Positions 1-6,922 of a stretch of 11,987 bases of DNA are shown here, in pieces. The notes under the pieces are model-generated. The model was not told where the DNA came from and ran no database searches. It was given only the letters and a program-made list of their open reading frames with translations. The DNA comes from Candidatus Omnitrophota bacterium. GTDB lineage: Bacteria > Omnitrophota > Koll11 > Zapsychrales > Fredricksoniimonadaceae. The DNA lies in contig JAHFGF010000032.1 in assembly GCA_023247595.1 (NCBI GenBank), positions 1 through 11,987 on the forward strand, in the 5' to 3' direction. Made by a program: the position numbers and the translations under genes. Within the stretch, counting starts at the first letter, position 1. Every line of letters begins with the position of its first letter.

Positions 1-1
1 A

Positions 2-1642
2 TTCGCGCTTCTTAATGTCCTGGCTTATTTTTGGATTGCTGTCAAAGATGAGGCTTCTAAAAATGACGAGGATCTATCGGGTGTCGTCACGCGGACGGAT
101 GTCCTTCGATGGCTGTTGTTGGGAGCGGGAGGGGTTGTGATGTTTTTGTCGGTCACAAACATCATGACCTATGAAGTAACCCCGGTTCCATTATTTTGGA
201 TTATACCTTTGGGTATTTATCTGGCTGCGTTTGTGCTGAACTTTAAGGCAAAGCCTTGGTGCCCCCAATGGATTGTTAAAGGGATTCCGGTTATTTTGGG
301 CTTAAGCGCGATGCTGTTTTTTATCGTCCAGCAATCGATATTTCCAGCCATTATTTCGGTCATTCTTTTGTGCTGTTCGTTGTTTTTGCTGTGCATGTAT
401 TGTCAGCATCAGCTCATGGCGCACAAGCCAAAATCGCACCGGTCGCTGGCAGTATTTTATGTGGCTATTTCTTTGGGAAGTTTTCTCGGCGGTTTTTTAA
501 CCAGCTGGGTTGTTCCTCTTATTTCGATTAACACTTTTGAATATTTAATCGGACTGGTTTTGATTGCCGCGGTCCGGATTTTTGATAAGCGCGCGAAGAA
601 GGAAACATTCTTAACGGTCATCGCCATGGCCGGATGGGCCCTTCTTTTGATTGTCTGGCCGAAAGTGTTTGTGCATTACAGCCTCGTCGGTATAGCAATT
701 CTAGTCTTGGCTGTCTGGTGGGTGACAACCGAGTTAGACAAATCACGTTGGGCCATGGCAGTTGGTATTTTGGTTATTGCCTGTGCGTCTTCAAATCTTG
801 AAACTTTGTACAAGCGGCATGATTTTCTTTATAAAATGCGTAATTATTATGGAATTTATGAAGTTTATAACGGAACCCAGATGAGGACTTTTTTGCATGG
901 GACCACCTTGCACGGGGTTCAGCTTTTGGAAGGCAATTACCGGCAAATACCTTTGGGTTATTACAGTCCGATGTCACCCGTCGGTGAATTGATGATTGAA
1001 AATCAATCAACGTTTAAAAATGTCGCGTTAATTGGTTTGGGGGCCGGAACGCTTGCAGCCTACGGCAATCCCGCTCAGGCGTATGATTTTTTTGAACTGG
1101 ATCCTGACGTCTATAAAATCGCTAAAAAATATTTTACGTACATAGATATTTCCGCGTCGCACAATCGTTTTATTTTCGGCGATGCGCGTATTTCCATGGA
1201 GAAAGACGCCCGAAAAATTTATGACGCCATCATCGTGGACGCCTTTGGCGGTGATTCCATTCCGGTCCATCTCGTCAACAAAGATGTGGTTGCGAAATAC
1301 CGCGCGCGACTGGCAGATAACGGCATGATTATGTTTCATGCCACCAACCGGTATCTAAATATTGAGCCGGTTCTGGCCCGCGTGGCAAAACATCTCGGAG
1401 CCTATGCGGTTTCAAAAGATGTTCCCGACGGAGGTTTTAATCTGCGGTCATTGTGGGTGGTTCTGACGTGGAATCGGGATGTGTATAAACATTTGACGCA
1501 AGACAAAGGTTTCAAGGCGGTTGTCGATGGATCGCTTGAATCGTTCCCAGTGTGGTCGGATAGCTATTCCAGTATCCTTCCGATCTTAAAATTGGATATG
1601 CTGCTTGGGGCGATCAGATCGTTTAAGTTTTTCTCGTTTTGA
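2..1642 (+). CDS. Membrane-anchored spermidine-synthase-like protein (5' partial)
   Basis: The frame is open from base 2, so the true start lies before the window; the TTG at 116 is only the first possible start codon inside it. Counting from that TTG, several hydrophobic segments lie within residues 1-225 (about 8-44, 55-98, 111-155, 166-202, 212-225). A soluble domain follows with a Rossmann SAM-binding loop GLGAGTLAAYG (307-317), an acidic strand end ELDP (327-330), GDAR (355-358) and DAFGGDSIPVHL (375-386). This order is typical of fused integral-membrane/spermidine synthase proteins, in which a SpeE-like aminopropyltransferase or methyltransferase fold follows a transmembrane region. Family membership is clear. 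Polyamine synthesis is not shown, because many relatives have unknown substrates. It ends 23 bp from the convergent gene at 1666. Confidence 0.85.
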   Translation, partial: FALLNVLAYFWIAVKDEASKNDEDLSGVVTRTDVLRWLLLGAGGVVMFLSVTNIMTYEVTPVPLFWIIPLGIYLAAFVLNFKAKPWCPQWIVKGIPVILGLSAMLFFIVQQSIFPAIISVILLCCSLFLLCMYCQHQLMAHKPKSHRSLAVFYVAISLGSFLGGFLTSWVVPLISINTFEYLIGLVLIAAVRIFDKRAKKETFLTVIAMAGWALLLIVWPKVFVHYSLVGIAILVLAVWWVTTELDKSRWAMAVGILVIACASSNLETLYKRHDFLYKMRNYYGIYEVYNGTQMRTFLHGTTLHGVQLLEGNYRQIPLGYYSPMSPVGELMIENQSTFKNVALIGLGAGTLAAYGNPAQAYDFFELDPDVYKIAKKYFTYIDISASHNRFIFGDARISMEKDARKIYDAIIVDAFGGDSIPVHLVNKDVVAKYRARLADNGMIMFHATNRYLNIEPVLARVAKHLGAYAVSKDVPDGGFNLRSLWVVLTWNRDVYKHLTQDKGFKAVVDGSLESFPVWSDSYSSILPILKLDMLLGAIRSFKFFSF

Positions 1643-1665
1643 AAGTATTAATTCGCAACGAAGAT

Positions 1666-2058
1666 CTATTTTTGTTTCGGGTATTTGATTGTTCGGGTGT
1701 TATTTGTTGTCAGTGATTTATGTGTTGTTTCGGTGTCGGTATCAGCCCATTTCTTTTCAGGGTTGGTAAATTTTTTTCGTTTATTGTTTTTGTTCCTGGT
1801 TGATTTATTTTGGTCGCTGGAGTTCTTTTTAGCTTTATCTTCTTTGTGATCTGAAAAATCCCACTTGTTTTTGGGTTTTGTCATTCTTGGTTTGGTATTT
1901 TGATTTGTTGCGGCGGTGTCCTTGGTTTCATTGGTCAAGGATTCCGGGGTGGTTGTATTCTCTAAAGAGGTTGTTGTTTGTTCAGACGAATATTCTTCGG
2001 CAAATACAGGGACGGCCGTGAGCGTCAATAGCATTAAACAGATGAAGAGATAATTCAT
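1666..2058 (-). CDS. Small secreted Thr/Lys/Asn-rich protein, unknown function
   Basis: A 130-residue protein of no family I recognise. The ATG at 2058 is chosen because a perfect GGAGG lies five bases before it; an in-frame TTG at 2070 would place that ribosome binding site inside the coding region. Residues 1-20 form a signal peptide with likely cleavage after VFA (18-20), so it should be exported. The mature part looks disordered: residues 21-55 are rich in Thr, Glu and Asn, and 56-130 are rich in Lys, Asn and Thr. A short motif occurs twice, PKNKWDFSDHKE (62-73) and PEKKWADTDTE (100-110), giving P-x-x-K-W-x-x-x-D; these hold the only two tryptophans. There are no cysteines in the mature part, unlike the other exported proteins here. 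Strong expression is likely from its promoter and ribosome binding site. Confidence 0.7.
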   Translation of the reverse strand: MNYLFICLMLLTLTAVPVFAEEYSSEQTTTSLENTTTPESLTNETKDTAATNQNTKPRMTKPKNKWDFSDHKEDKAKKNSSDQNKSTRNKNNKRKKFTNPEKKWADTDTETTHKSLTTNNTRTIKYPKQK

Positions 2059-2089
2059 AATAGCCTCCAATTTTGATAAAATTCACAAT

Positions 2090-2118
2090 ATAGTATAACC
2101 CATAACGGTCAAGGTCAA
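2090..2118 (-). promoter_or_regulatory. Sigma70-like promoter of the small secreted protein gene
   Basis: On the minus strand, TTGACC (2113-2118) and TACTAT (2090-2095) are separated by exactly 17 bases. Transcription would start near 2083, giving a leader of about 25 bases that carries the GGAGG site. A second TTGACC copy lies directly adjacent at 2107-2112. Confidence 0.65.
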
Positions 2119-2128
2119 CAGGTTTGAC
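2108..2128. promoter_or_regulatory. GTCAA repeat cluster, possible operator between divergent genes
   Basis: GTCAA occurs at 2108-2112 and 2114-2118. The second copy forms an inverted repeat with TTGAC at 2124-2128, with a five-base centre. The cluster covers the -35 region of the minus-strand promoter and the TTGACG of the plus-strand promoter, so a protein bound here could affect both genes. The repeats are short and partly reflect -35 consensus sequence, so this is tentative. Confidence 0.3.
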
Positions 2129-2155
2129 GGCCTGCCAACGATTAAGAGATATAAT
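2124..2155 (+). promoter_or_regulatory. Possible promoter of the epimerase gene
   Basis: A perfect TATAAT (2150-2155) lies 36 bases before the ATG at 2192. The nearest good -35, TTGACG (2124-2129), is 20 bases away, longer than the optimal 17, so the promoter may be weak or activator-dependent. The gene has a plausible ribosome binding site, AAAGGAA at 2177-2183. Confidence 0.4.
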
Positions 2156-2191
2156 GACACAAACGATTACGAGGGTAAAGGAACTGTTCCT

Positions 2192-3163
2192 ATGAAAAGA
2201 ATTTTGCTTGCCGGTTCAGCAGGATTCATCGGCGCTAAAACAGCTGAGATTCTGCTTAGTGAAGGACATACAGTCGTTGGAATCGACAGTATGAATAATT
2301 ACTACGATACAACTCTTAAAAGATATCGGCTCAATATCCTGAAGAAATATAAAAAATTTCAGTTCCACCGGATTGATATTGAAAACCGCAAGGCGCTTGC
2401 GGAATTATTTAGGTCCAAAGGGTATGACGCGGTGGTTAATTTAGCGGCGCGGGCGGGGGTGCGCTATAGTTTGGTTGACCCGCACATTTATTTTTCAACC
2501 AACATGATGGGGACGTTAAATCTTTTGGATTTGTGTAAAATCAATTCTGTTAAAAAATTTGTGCTGGCATCAACATCTTCCTTGTATGCCGGACAGAAAA
2601 TGCCTTTTCAGGAGGACCTTCCGGTCAACACTCCGATTTCACCTTATGCGGCCAGTAAAAAAGCAGCTGAAATGGCCTGTTTTACTTATCATTTTCATTA
2701 CGGAATTGATATTTCGGTTTTGCGCTATTTCACGGTTTATGGCCCGGCGGGCCGGCCGGATATGAGTGTTTTTCGTTTTATCAAGTGGATTGATGAAGGC
2801 GTCCCGATGGATGTCTATGGCGACGGACTGCAGGCCAGGGATTTTACCTATGTCGACGACATTGCGCTTGGAACCATCAAGTCGTTAAAACGCGTGGGCT
2901 ATGAGGTGATTAATCTGGGCGGCGGGGCTAAACCGTATTCGCTGAATTATATGATTGGTGTTATCGAAAAAGCTCTTGGCAAAAAATCCCGGCGACGTGA
3001 ATTTGCTTTTCCTAAAGCGGATATTAAATCGACATGGGCGGATATTTCTAAAGCGCAGGAATTGCTCGGCTGGGAACCGCAAATTGATCTTCACGAAGGT
3101 ATTAATCGCACGGTCGAATGGTATCGGCAGAACATTAGTTGGTTAAAAAATATAAAGTTATAA
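2192..3163 (+). CDS. NAD-dependent epimerase, UDP-glucuronate 4-epimerase type
   Basis: A 323-residue short-chain dehydrogenase/reductase of the extended class, full length for the family. The N-terminal Rossmann fold has the NAD-binding GSAGFIG (8-14) and the acidic residue D32 at the end of the second strand. The active site shows STSS (127-130) and the catalytic YxxxK pair Y152/K156. Several stretches fit UDP-glucuronate 4-epimerases, which make UDP-galacturonate: NNYYD (35-39), AGVRYSL (88-94), FTVYGPAGRPDM (180-191) and RDFTYVDDI (216-224). The product would feed cytoplasmic nucleotide sugars into capsule, lipopolysaccharide or exopolysaccharide. No glycosyltransferase gene is adjacent, so the final polymer is unknown. 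UDP-glucose 4-epimerase or a related dehydratase is a less likely alternative. The start is supported by AAAGGAA upstream. Confidence 0.88.
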   Translation: MKRILLAGSAGFIGAKTAEILLSEGHTVVGIDSMNNYYDTTLKRYRLNILKKYKKFQFHRIDIENRKALAELFRSKGYDAVVNLAARAGVRYSLVDPHIYFSTNMMGTLNLLDLCKINSVKKFVLASTSSLYAGQKMPFQEDLPVNTPISPYAASKKAAEMACFTYHFHYGIDISVLRYFTVYGPAGRPDMSVFRFIKWIDEGVPMDVYGDGLQARDFTYVDDIALGTIKSLKRVGYEVINLGGGAKPYSLNYMIGVIEKALGKKSRRREFAFPKADIKSTWADISKAQELLGWEPQIDLHEGINRTVEWYRQNISWLKNIKL

Positions 3164-3258
3164 GTCAATGTCAAACTCCCTCACCCGGCCGAATAATTTG
3201 ACCATCTAATTGTTTGTTGATTCTTATCTTTTGGGGGTATGGATAAAACTTGATAAAG

Positions 3259-3288
3259 TTGTTGTGTCTTTGGGCTCTATCATATAAA
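3259..3288 (+). promoter_or_regulatory. Possible promoter of the GspE-family ATPase gene
   Basis: TTGTTG (3259-3264) and TATAAA (3283-3288) are 18 bases apart, about 55 bases before the ATG at 3344. A small inverted repeat, AACTT-GATA-AAGTT (3247-3260), ends in the -35 box. No clear terminator of the preceding gene is seen in 3164-3258; only an imperfect pair, ATGTCAAA (3168-3175) and TTTGACCAT (3197-3205), with a wide loop and no T run. Confidence 0.3.
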
Positions 3289-3343
3289 AATATCCTATCA
3301 GATTTGAGTCCATTTAAAGACATAGTCAGTCCGTCCAATACGT

Positions 3344-4696
3344 ATGAGTGAATTACAAAATCGATTTGACTCCCTCATTGCCCAAAGCGCAGATAAGAAA
3401 AACCGCTGGGGCATAGCTTCGTCGGATAAATCCGCCGACAAAAATCCCATCACCAGCCAGGTTGTTGATCTTATTTTGGAACAGGCCATTCTGGAGCGCG
3501 CCAGTGATATTCATATCGAGCCGGATCTAAGCGGGCTGCGGGTCCGATACCGGATTGACGGGGAGCTTTATGAAACGCTGAGTTTTAAAGACCCGGACAT
3601 CGCTGTTTTACAGCGCATTAAGATTATGGCGCAGCTTCCGACGGATACCATGGCCAAACGCAAATCGCTCGATGGGCGGTTCAACCAAAAAATCGGCGCG
3701 GAACATTTTGATTTTAGAATCTCAACATTTCCAACGGTCACGGGTGAAAAGATGGCCATCCGAATTTTAAGCGAAAGTGTCGGGCAGATGAAGCTTGAGA
3801 GTATGGGTCTTGATCCTTATGATCTGGCGCGGATAACGCGGCTGATGCATTATAAACACGGCCTGCTTTTGGTGACCGGACCGACGGGAAGCGGAAAAAC
3901 ATCCACCTTATACGCGCTGTTAAATAAAGTCAATTCGCCCAAAATCAATATCATCACTTTGGAAGACCCTGTTGAGTATCAGATAACGGGGCTCAATCAA
4001 TGCGATATCAAAACTAAATCTGATTTCAATTTCGCGGAAGGGTTAAAAGCCGTTCTCCGTCAAGATCCGAATATCATTTTGGTTGGAGAGATGCGGGATC
4101 ATGAAACGGCTGAGATCGCGATGCGCGCTTCCATGACCGGGCATTTGGTCATCAGTTCCCTTCATGCCAACAGCGCTATCGGCACAGTCACCCGGCTAAT
4201 TAACATGGGGCTTGACCCGTATATGGTTTCGTATTCATTGATCGGGGCGGTCGCTCAAAGACTTGTGAGGATGATCTGTGAACACTGCAAGGCGGCGTAT
4301 ACACTCACGCCTGAGCAGATAAGCCGGTTAAAACAGGTCTATGGTTTAAATCCTGAATCACTTGCGCTTAATCCAGTTAAACGTTCCGCTGAAAGTGAAG
4401 TGACTTATATCGATTACGCCCAGGAAGCGCCTGGTGATTTGAAAATCGTCGTCTATAAAGGACAAGGATGCCAATATTGCCGCGGGACTGGTTATCGCGG
4501 CAGGACGGGTATTTTTGAAATTGTTGTTTTTAATGATGATATCCGCGAAGCCATCGTCAGAGGTTCATCCAGCGCGGAGCTCGCCCAAACAGCTATCAAG
4601 CACGGCACGCGCGCGCTTGCCACCGATGCCATAGAAAAAGTAAAAAAAGGCATCACCACCCTCGAAGAAATTTCTTCCATTCTGTTAGAACGTTAA
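3344..4696 (+). CDS. GspE/PulE/PilB-family secretion ATPase, short form
   Basis: A 450-residue hexameric ATPase of the type II secretion/type IV pilus class, acting on the cytoplasmic side of the inner membrane to power pseudopilus or pilus assembly. Residues 35-145 form the N2-type domain (ASDIHIEP at 53-60, RYRIDGELYE at 68-77). The ATPase core shows Walker A GPTGSGKT (179-186), the Asp box around LEDPVEY (206-212), Walker B ILVGEMRD (245-252) and the His box around SSLHAN (271-276). C312/C315 and C376/C379 form the zinc-binding tetracysteine module typical of GspE. It lacks the roughly 150-residue N-terminal domain that usually contacts the membrane partner. An in-frame stop at 3323-3325 rules out an N-terminal extension, and no good ribosome binding site precedes the ATG. 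It converges on the prepilin-like gene with a 20-base gap. Confidence 0.92.
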   Translation: MSELQNRFDSLIAQSADKKNRWGIASSDKSADKNPITSQVVDLILEQAILERASDIHIEPDLSGLRVRYRIDGELYETLSFKDPDIAVLQRIKIMAQLPTDTMAKRKSLDGRFNQKIGAEHFDFRISTFPTVTGEKMAIRILSESVGQMKLESMGLDPYDLARITRLMHYKHGLLLVTGPTGSGKTSTLYALLNKVNSPKINIITLEDPVEYQITGLNQCDIKTKSDFNFAEGLKAVLRQDPNIILVGEMRDHETAEIAMRASMTGHLVISSLHANSAIGTVTRLINMGLDPYMVSYSLIGAVAQRLVRMICEHCKAAYTLTPEQISRLKQVYGLNPESLALNPVKRSAESEVTYIDYAQEAPGDLKIVVYKGQGCQYCRGTGYRGRTGIFEIVVFNDDIREAIVRGSSSAELAQTAIKHGTRALATDAIEKVKKGITTLEEISSILLER

Positions 4697-4716
4697 TCAA
4701 TTTTTTGATAATTATT

Positions 4717-6552
4717 TTATTGAGCGCAGTAACACGCGACCGTCATGTCGGTCAATTGGCCGTCTTCGGCTTGTCCATCGCGGTAGCAATTCACGTCGGA
4801 TAAGTGGGTTTGAGTTGTTCCCGACATATTGCCGTTGCATCCCAGGCCGCTTGCGCAGTCATGGGCGTAACTGATGATGCCAGTGCCGGACATCGGTCGG
4901 TTTTCGCCGGACGCGCAGGACATGCCCTCGGGAGAAATTCCTGGTTTCATGCCGACGGAAGCGCATACAGGAGAGCAGGAGGATGTTGAGCTCATGACGT
5001 TGACCCAGCTTTCTTTGGGAACGCCGGAACACATGCTGATATTGCAGTCCGCGACGGAAATGCCTGCTTGAAAATTATTTTCGCTGGCGCGGGTTTTTAA
5101 AATTCTCCAAGTTATCAAGTCTTCATTAAAATATCGATTCTCAAGTCCGAGGGGATGATATTTGAGCGACAAGAATTGCTGATTGTTGATTCCTGATGTC
5201 GCGACCTCGGTCCAAGTATTAGCGGTCACGTCAAAAACCTGCAAGGTGGCGTTAATCAATTGGACGTCGACCGAGATTTGTGAGCTTTCATTGACGGGAC
5301 TGCATTCTTTGGGAATTTGATAGGAACGCACGAGCACGGTGTCCTTAGTTAATGTTTCATTTGAACTCTGGACGGTAAAATGTTGCGGCAGGGCAGGGTG
5401 ATCGCATTCAACGGCGGTAATTTTGGCGAAGTAATTGTCTTTGTCGCCGGAGGCTTGGGATATTCTCCATTTGATTTGACTGTTGGCGAAATATTTGCCG
5501 TCGGAAGTTAAGGGATATAGTTTGATTGATTCAAAGAGGCTGTTGTTGTCTCCCGACGTTGAAAGACTGTCCCAGTTGGACGTCGCGTTATTCCACAAAT
5601 CAACAGTTGCTTCTCCTAAAATCAAGTTAAACGTCACATACGAATCATCACTAGACAGCGGGCAGATTTTAGGGATTGTGTATTGATAAGTTTGGGTTGT
5701 ATCTTGAAGCAGCTCTTCGTTGCTTATGACCGCGTTGAGAATCACGGGATCTTTTTGGCAGGAAATAGGATCACAGCTCAGGCTGTTTGGATTGGCTTTG
5801 TAGCCGTTTAAGCAGTAAAGTTCGCATTTTCCGTCGGGAGTTATATTTGTTTCATGATTGCAGGCCGTGACCCCGCTTCCTAGAATTTTACTTTGTATGA
5901 AAAGGCTTGAGCTTTCTCTAACCCAAGGTCCGGGGCTTGATTCCAGATCAGCATCATCACCCGGACAGATAATGGGTTTGTTGGGGAAGGCGATGGCAGC
6001 CGCTTCATTGGATGAGAAGTTTCCAAGACATTTGGGCTGACAGGAAGGCGAGCCGTCTAATTCCGGACTTTCTAAATCGGGTCTGCACTCATACGAAAAG
6101 TTTTCAAGCCCGCATTTTTTTTGCGTGATTCTTGAACCAATGGGACAGTCCGGCGTGGCGCCGCCCGTGCCGCAGTAGTCGGTGTCTCGAAACTCTTCAT
6201 CACAGCATTGAGAGTCTTGCACGCATTCCTGTTCTTTGATTCCCTGGGGGGCGCCGCAGCCCGCTGGAACGCATGCGGTGGTTATCAACCGTTCCGTAAT
6301 CCCGCACGGGGAAAGGCCGCAATGCCAACCGCTGGATCCTTGAGGCGGGTTACAGGTGCATTCAGGTAAAGCTTCCGGTTTCGGCGCTTTAAGAGTATTG
6401 GTCGAATCAGCCAATGTTTCGCTCATTTTTTTAACGTCAGCCGAGATCCCGCGGTGAATCATGGTCCCAATGGCAAAAAGTAAAATGGAAGCCCCGATGA
6501 TGATGACGATAATTTCATTGATAGATTGCGCGCGGTTTGGTCGAAGGGGCAT
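4717..6552 (-). CDS. Cys-rich prepilin-like surface protein A with tandem 120-residue repeats
   Basis: A 611-residue protein I cannot name. A basic start (R4, R7) is followed by A8-Q-S-I-N-E13 and about 20 hydrophobic residues (14-32). This resembles a type IV prepilin cleavage site, with Glu at +5 if cut after A8, where Gly is usual. Residues 65-265 contain 21 cysteines, each with a counterpart in the paralogue at 6923-8056; positions 65 to 117 match with no gap. Residues 268-387 and 388-507 are a tandem duplication with exact 120-residue period (IPKxC, W, SGxNN, PL, YF, WRI conserved), probably beta-rich. Residues 508-611 are a third Cys-rich region (SWVNVMSS at 515-522, then SCSPVCASVG). 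There are 34 cysteines, suggesting an exported, disulfide-rich protein. A structural pilin tip, adhesin or secreted pseudopilin-like protein are all possible. No ribosome binding site is seen before the ATG. Confidence 0.8.
   Translation of the reverse strand: MPLRPNRAQSINEIIVIIIGASILLFAIGTMIHRGISADVKKMSETLADSTNTLKAPKPEALPECTCNPPQGSSGWHCGLSPCGITERLITTACVPAGCGAPQGIKEQECVQDSQCCDEEFRDTDYCGTGGATPDCPIGSRITQKKCGLENFSYECRPDLESPELDGSPSCQPKCLGNFSSNEAAAIAFPNKPIICPGDDADLESSPGPWVRESSSLFIQSKILGSGVTACNHETNITPDGKCELYCLNGYKANPNSLSCDPISCQKDPVILNAVISNEELLQDTTQTYQYTIPKICPLSSDDSYVTFNLILGEATVDLWNNATSNWDSLSTSGDNNSLFESIKLYPLTSDGKYFANSQIKWRISQASGDKDNYFAKITAVECDHPALPQHFTVQSSNETLTKDTVLVRSYQIPKECSPVNESSQISVDVQLINATLQVFDVTANTWTEVATSGINNQQFLSLKYHPLGLENRYFNEDLITWRILKTRASENNFQAGISVADCNISMCSGVPKESWVNVMSSTSSCSPVCASVGMKPGISPEGMSCASGENRPMSGTGIISYAHDCASGLGCNGNMSGTTQTHLSDVNCYRDGQAEDGQLTDMTVACYCAQ
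5032..5391 (-). repeat. Second copy of the 120-residue tandem domain
   Basis: Encodes residues 388-507 of protein A. Aligned without gaps to residues 268-387, it shares SNExLxxDT, YxIPKxC, AT, W447, SGxNN, PL, YF, WRI and the closing C503. By hand count about 37 of 116 positions are identical. The conservation is at protein level, so the duplication is old. Confidence 0.8.
5392..5751 (-). repeat. First copy of the 120-residue tandem domain
   Basis: Encodes residues 268-387 of protein A, ahead of the second copy with an exact 120-residue offset: C297/C417, W327/W447, Y354/Y474, W362/W482 and C383/C503. Each unit has two conserved cysteines and alternating hydrophobic strands, consistent with a beta-sandwich closed by one disulfide (inference). 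The unit is absent from the paralogue. Confidence 0.8.
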
Positions 6553-6922
6553 GATATGACTTTTTAATGTCTGTTGTTCGTGAAATAAAAACGAATTTAA
6601 AATTCTTATCTCAGAGAAGAAAAAGATTTCTCAGCACGTGACATGCGGATATAACTGGTTTCAATTATAAATTAGAGAAGATGAAGAAACAAGCTTGATA
6701 ATTTTGTGTCATCTGCTGCGGTTGTAGGTCATCAATCATAGAGATGAAGTAAAAAATAAACGGCCGCCACGATTTTCTGGGTATTTTGGATTCAGAAATA
6801 TTTTCCGATATACATTAATGGTTGGACCAGTGGATAACAAACGAAAATCCATTTGCCGTTTGGCAAGGTATTTCTTTCCGCAGTCGATGCTGATTTTTTT
6901 AACTTTGAAGATCTTCGGGGGA
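6553..6922. other. 370-base intergenic region between the two Cys-rich paralogues
   Basis: No convincing gene. Its right part is the 3' region of the 6923-8056 gene and holds GAAGATCTTC (6908-6917), a short palindrome, and TTGCC-GTTT-GGCAA (6853-6866), a weak hairpin without a T run. Its left part carries the promoter and a leader of about 105 bases for protein A. That leader has the direct repeat TCTCAG (plus strand, 6609-6614 and 6629-6634) exactly 20 bases apart, and a CACGTG palindrome between the repeats and the promoter. Confidence 0.6.
6664..6692 (-). promoter_or_regulatory. Sigma70-like promoter of Cys-rich protein A
   Basis: Minus strand TTGTTT (6687-6692), a 17-base spacer, then a perfect TATAAT (6664-6669). 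The start would be near 6657, leaving about 105 untranslated bases before the ATG. The -35 hexamer and spacer length are the same as for the paralogue's promoter. Confidence 0.6.

Noticed and set aside
2059..2070. TTG at 2070 as the start of the small secreted protein
   Set aside because: It would put the GGAGG ribosome binding site inside the coding region; the ATG at 2058 is five bases after that site and begins a clean signal peptide.
3164..3343. Riboswitch (for example cyclic di-GMP type) upstream of the secretion ATPase
   Set aside because: I looked for the conserved cyclic di-GMP-I core motifs and found none; only small inverted repeats and a weak promoter are present.
4697..4708. TCAATTTTTTGA palindrome between the convergent ATPase and Cys-rich genes as a bidirectional terminator
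   Set aside because: The stem is short and purely A/T-rich around a T loop, too unstable to be called a terminator.
6853..6866. TTGCC-GTTT-GGCAA hairpin as a terminator of Cys-rich gene B
   Set aside because: The stem is only five base pairs and no run of T follows it on the minus strand.
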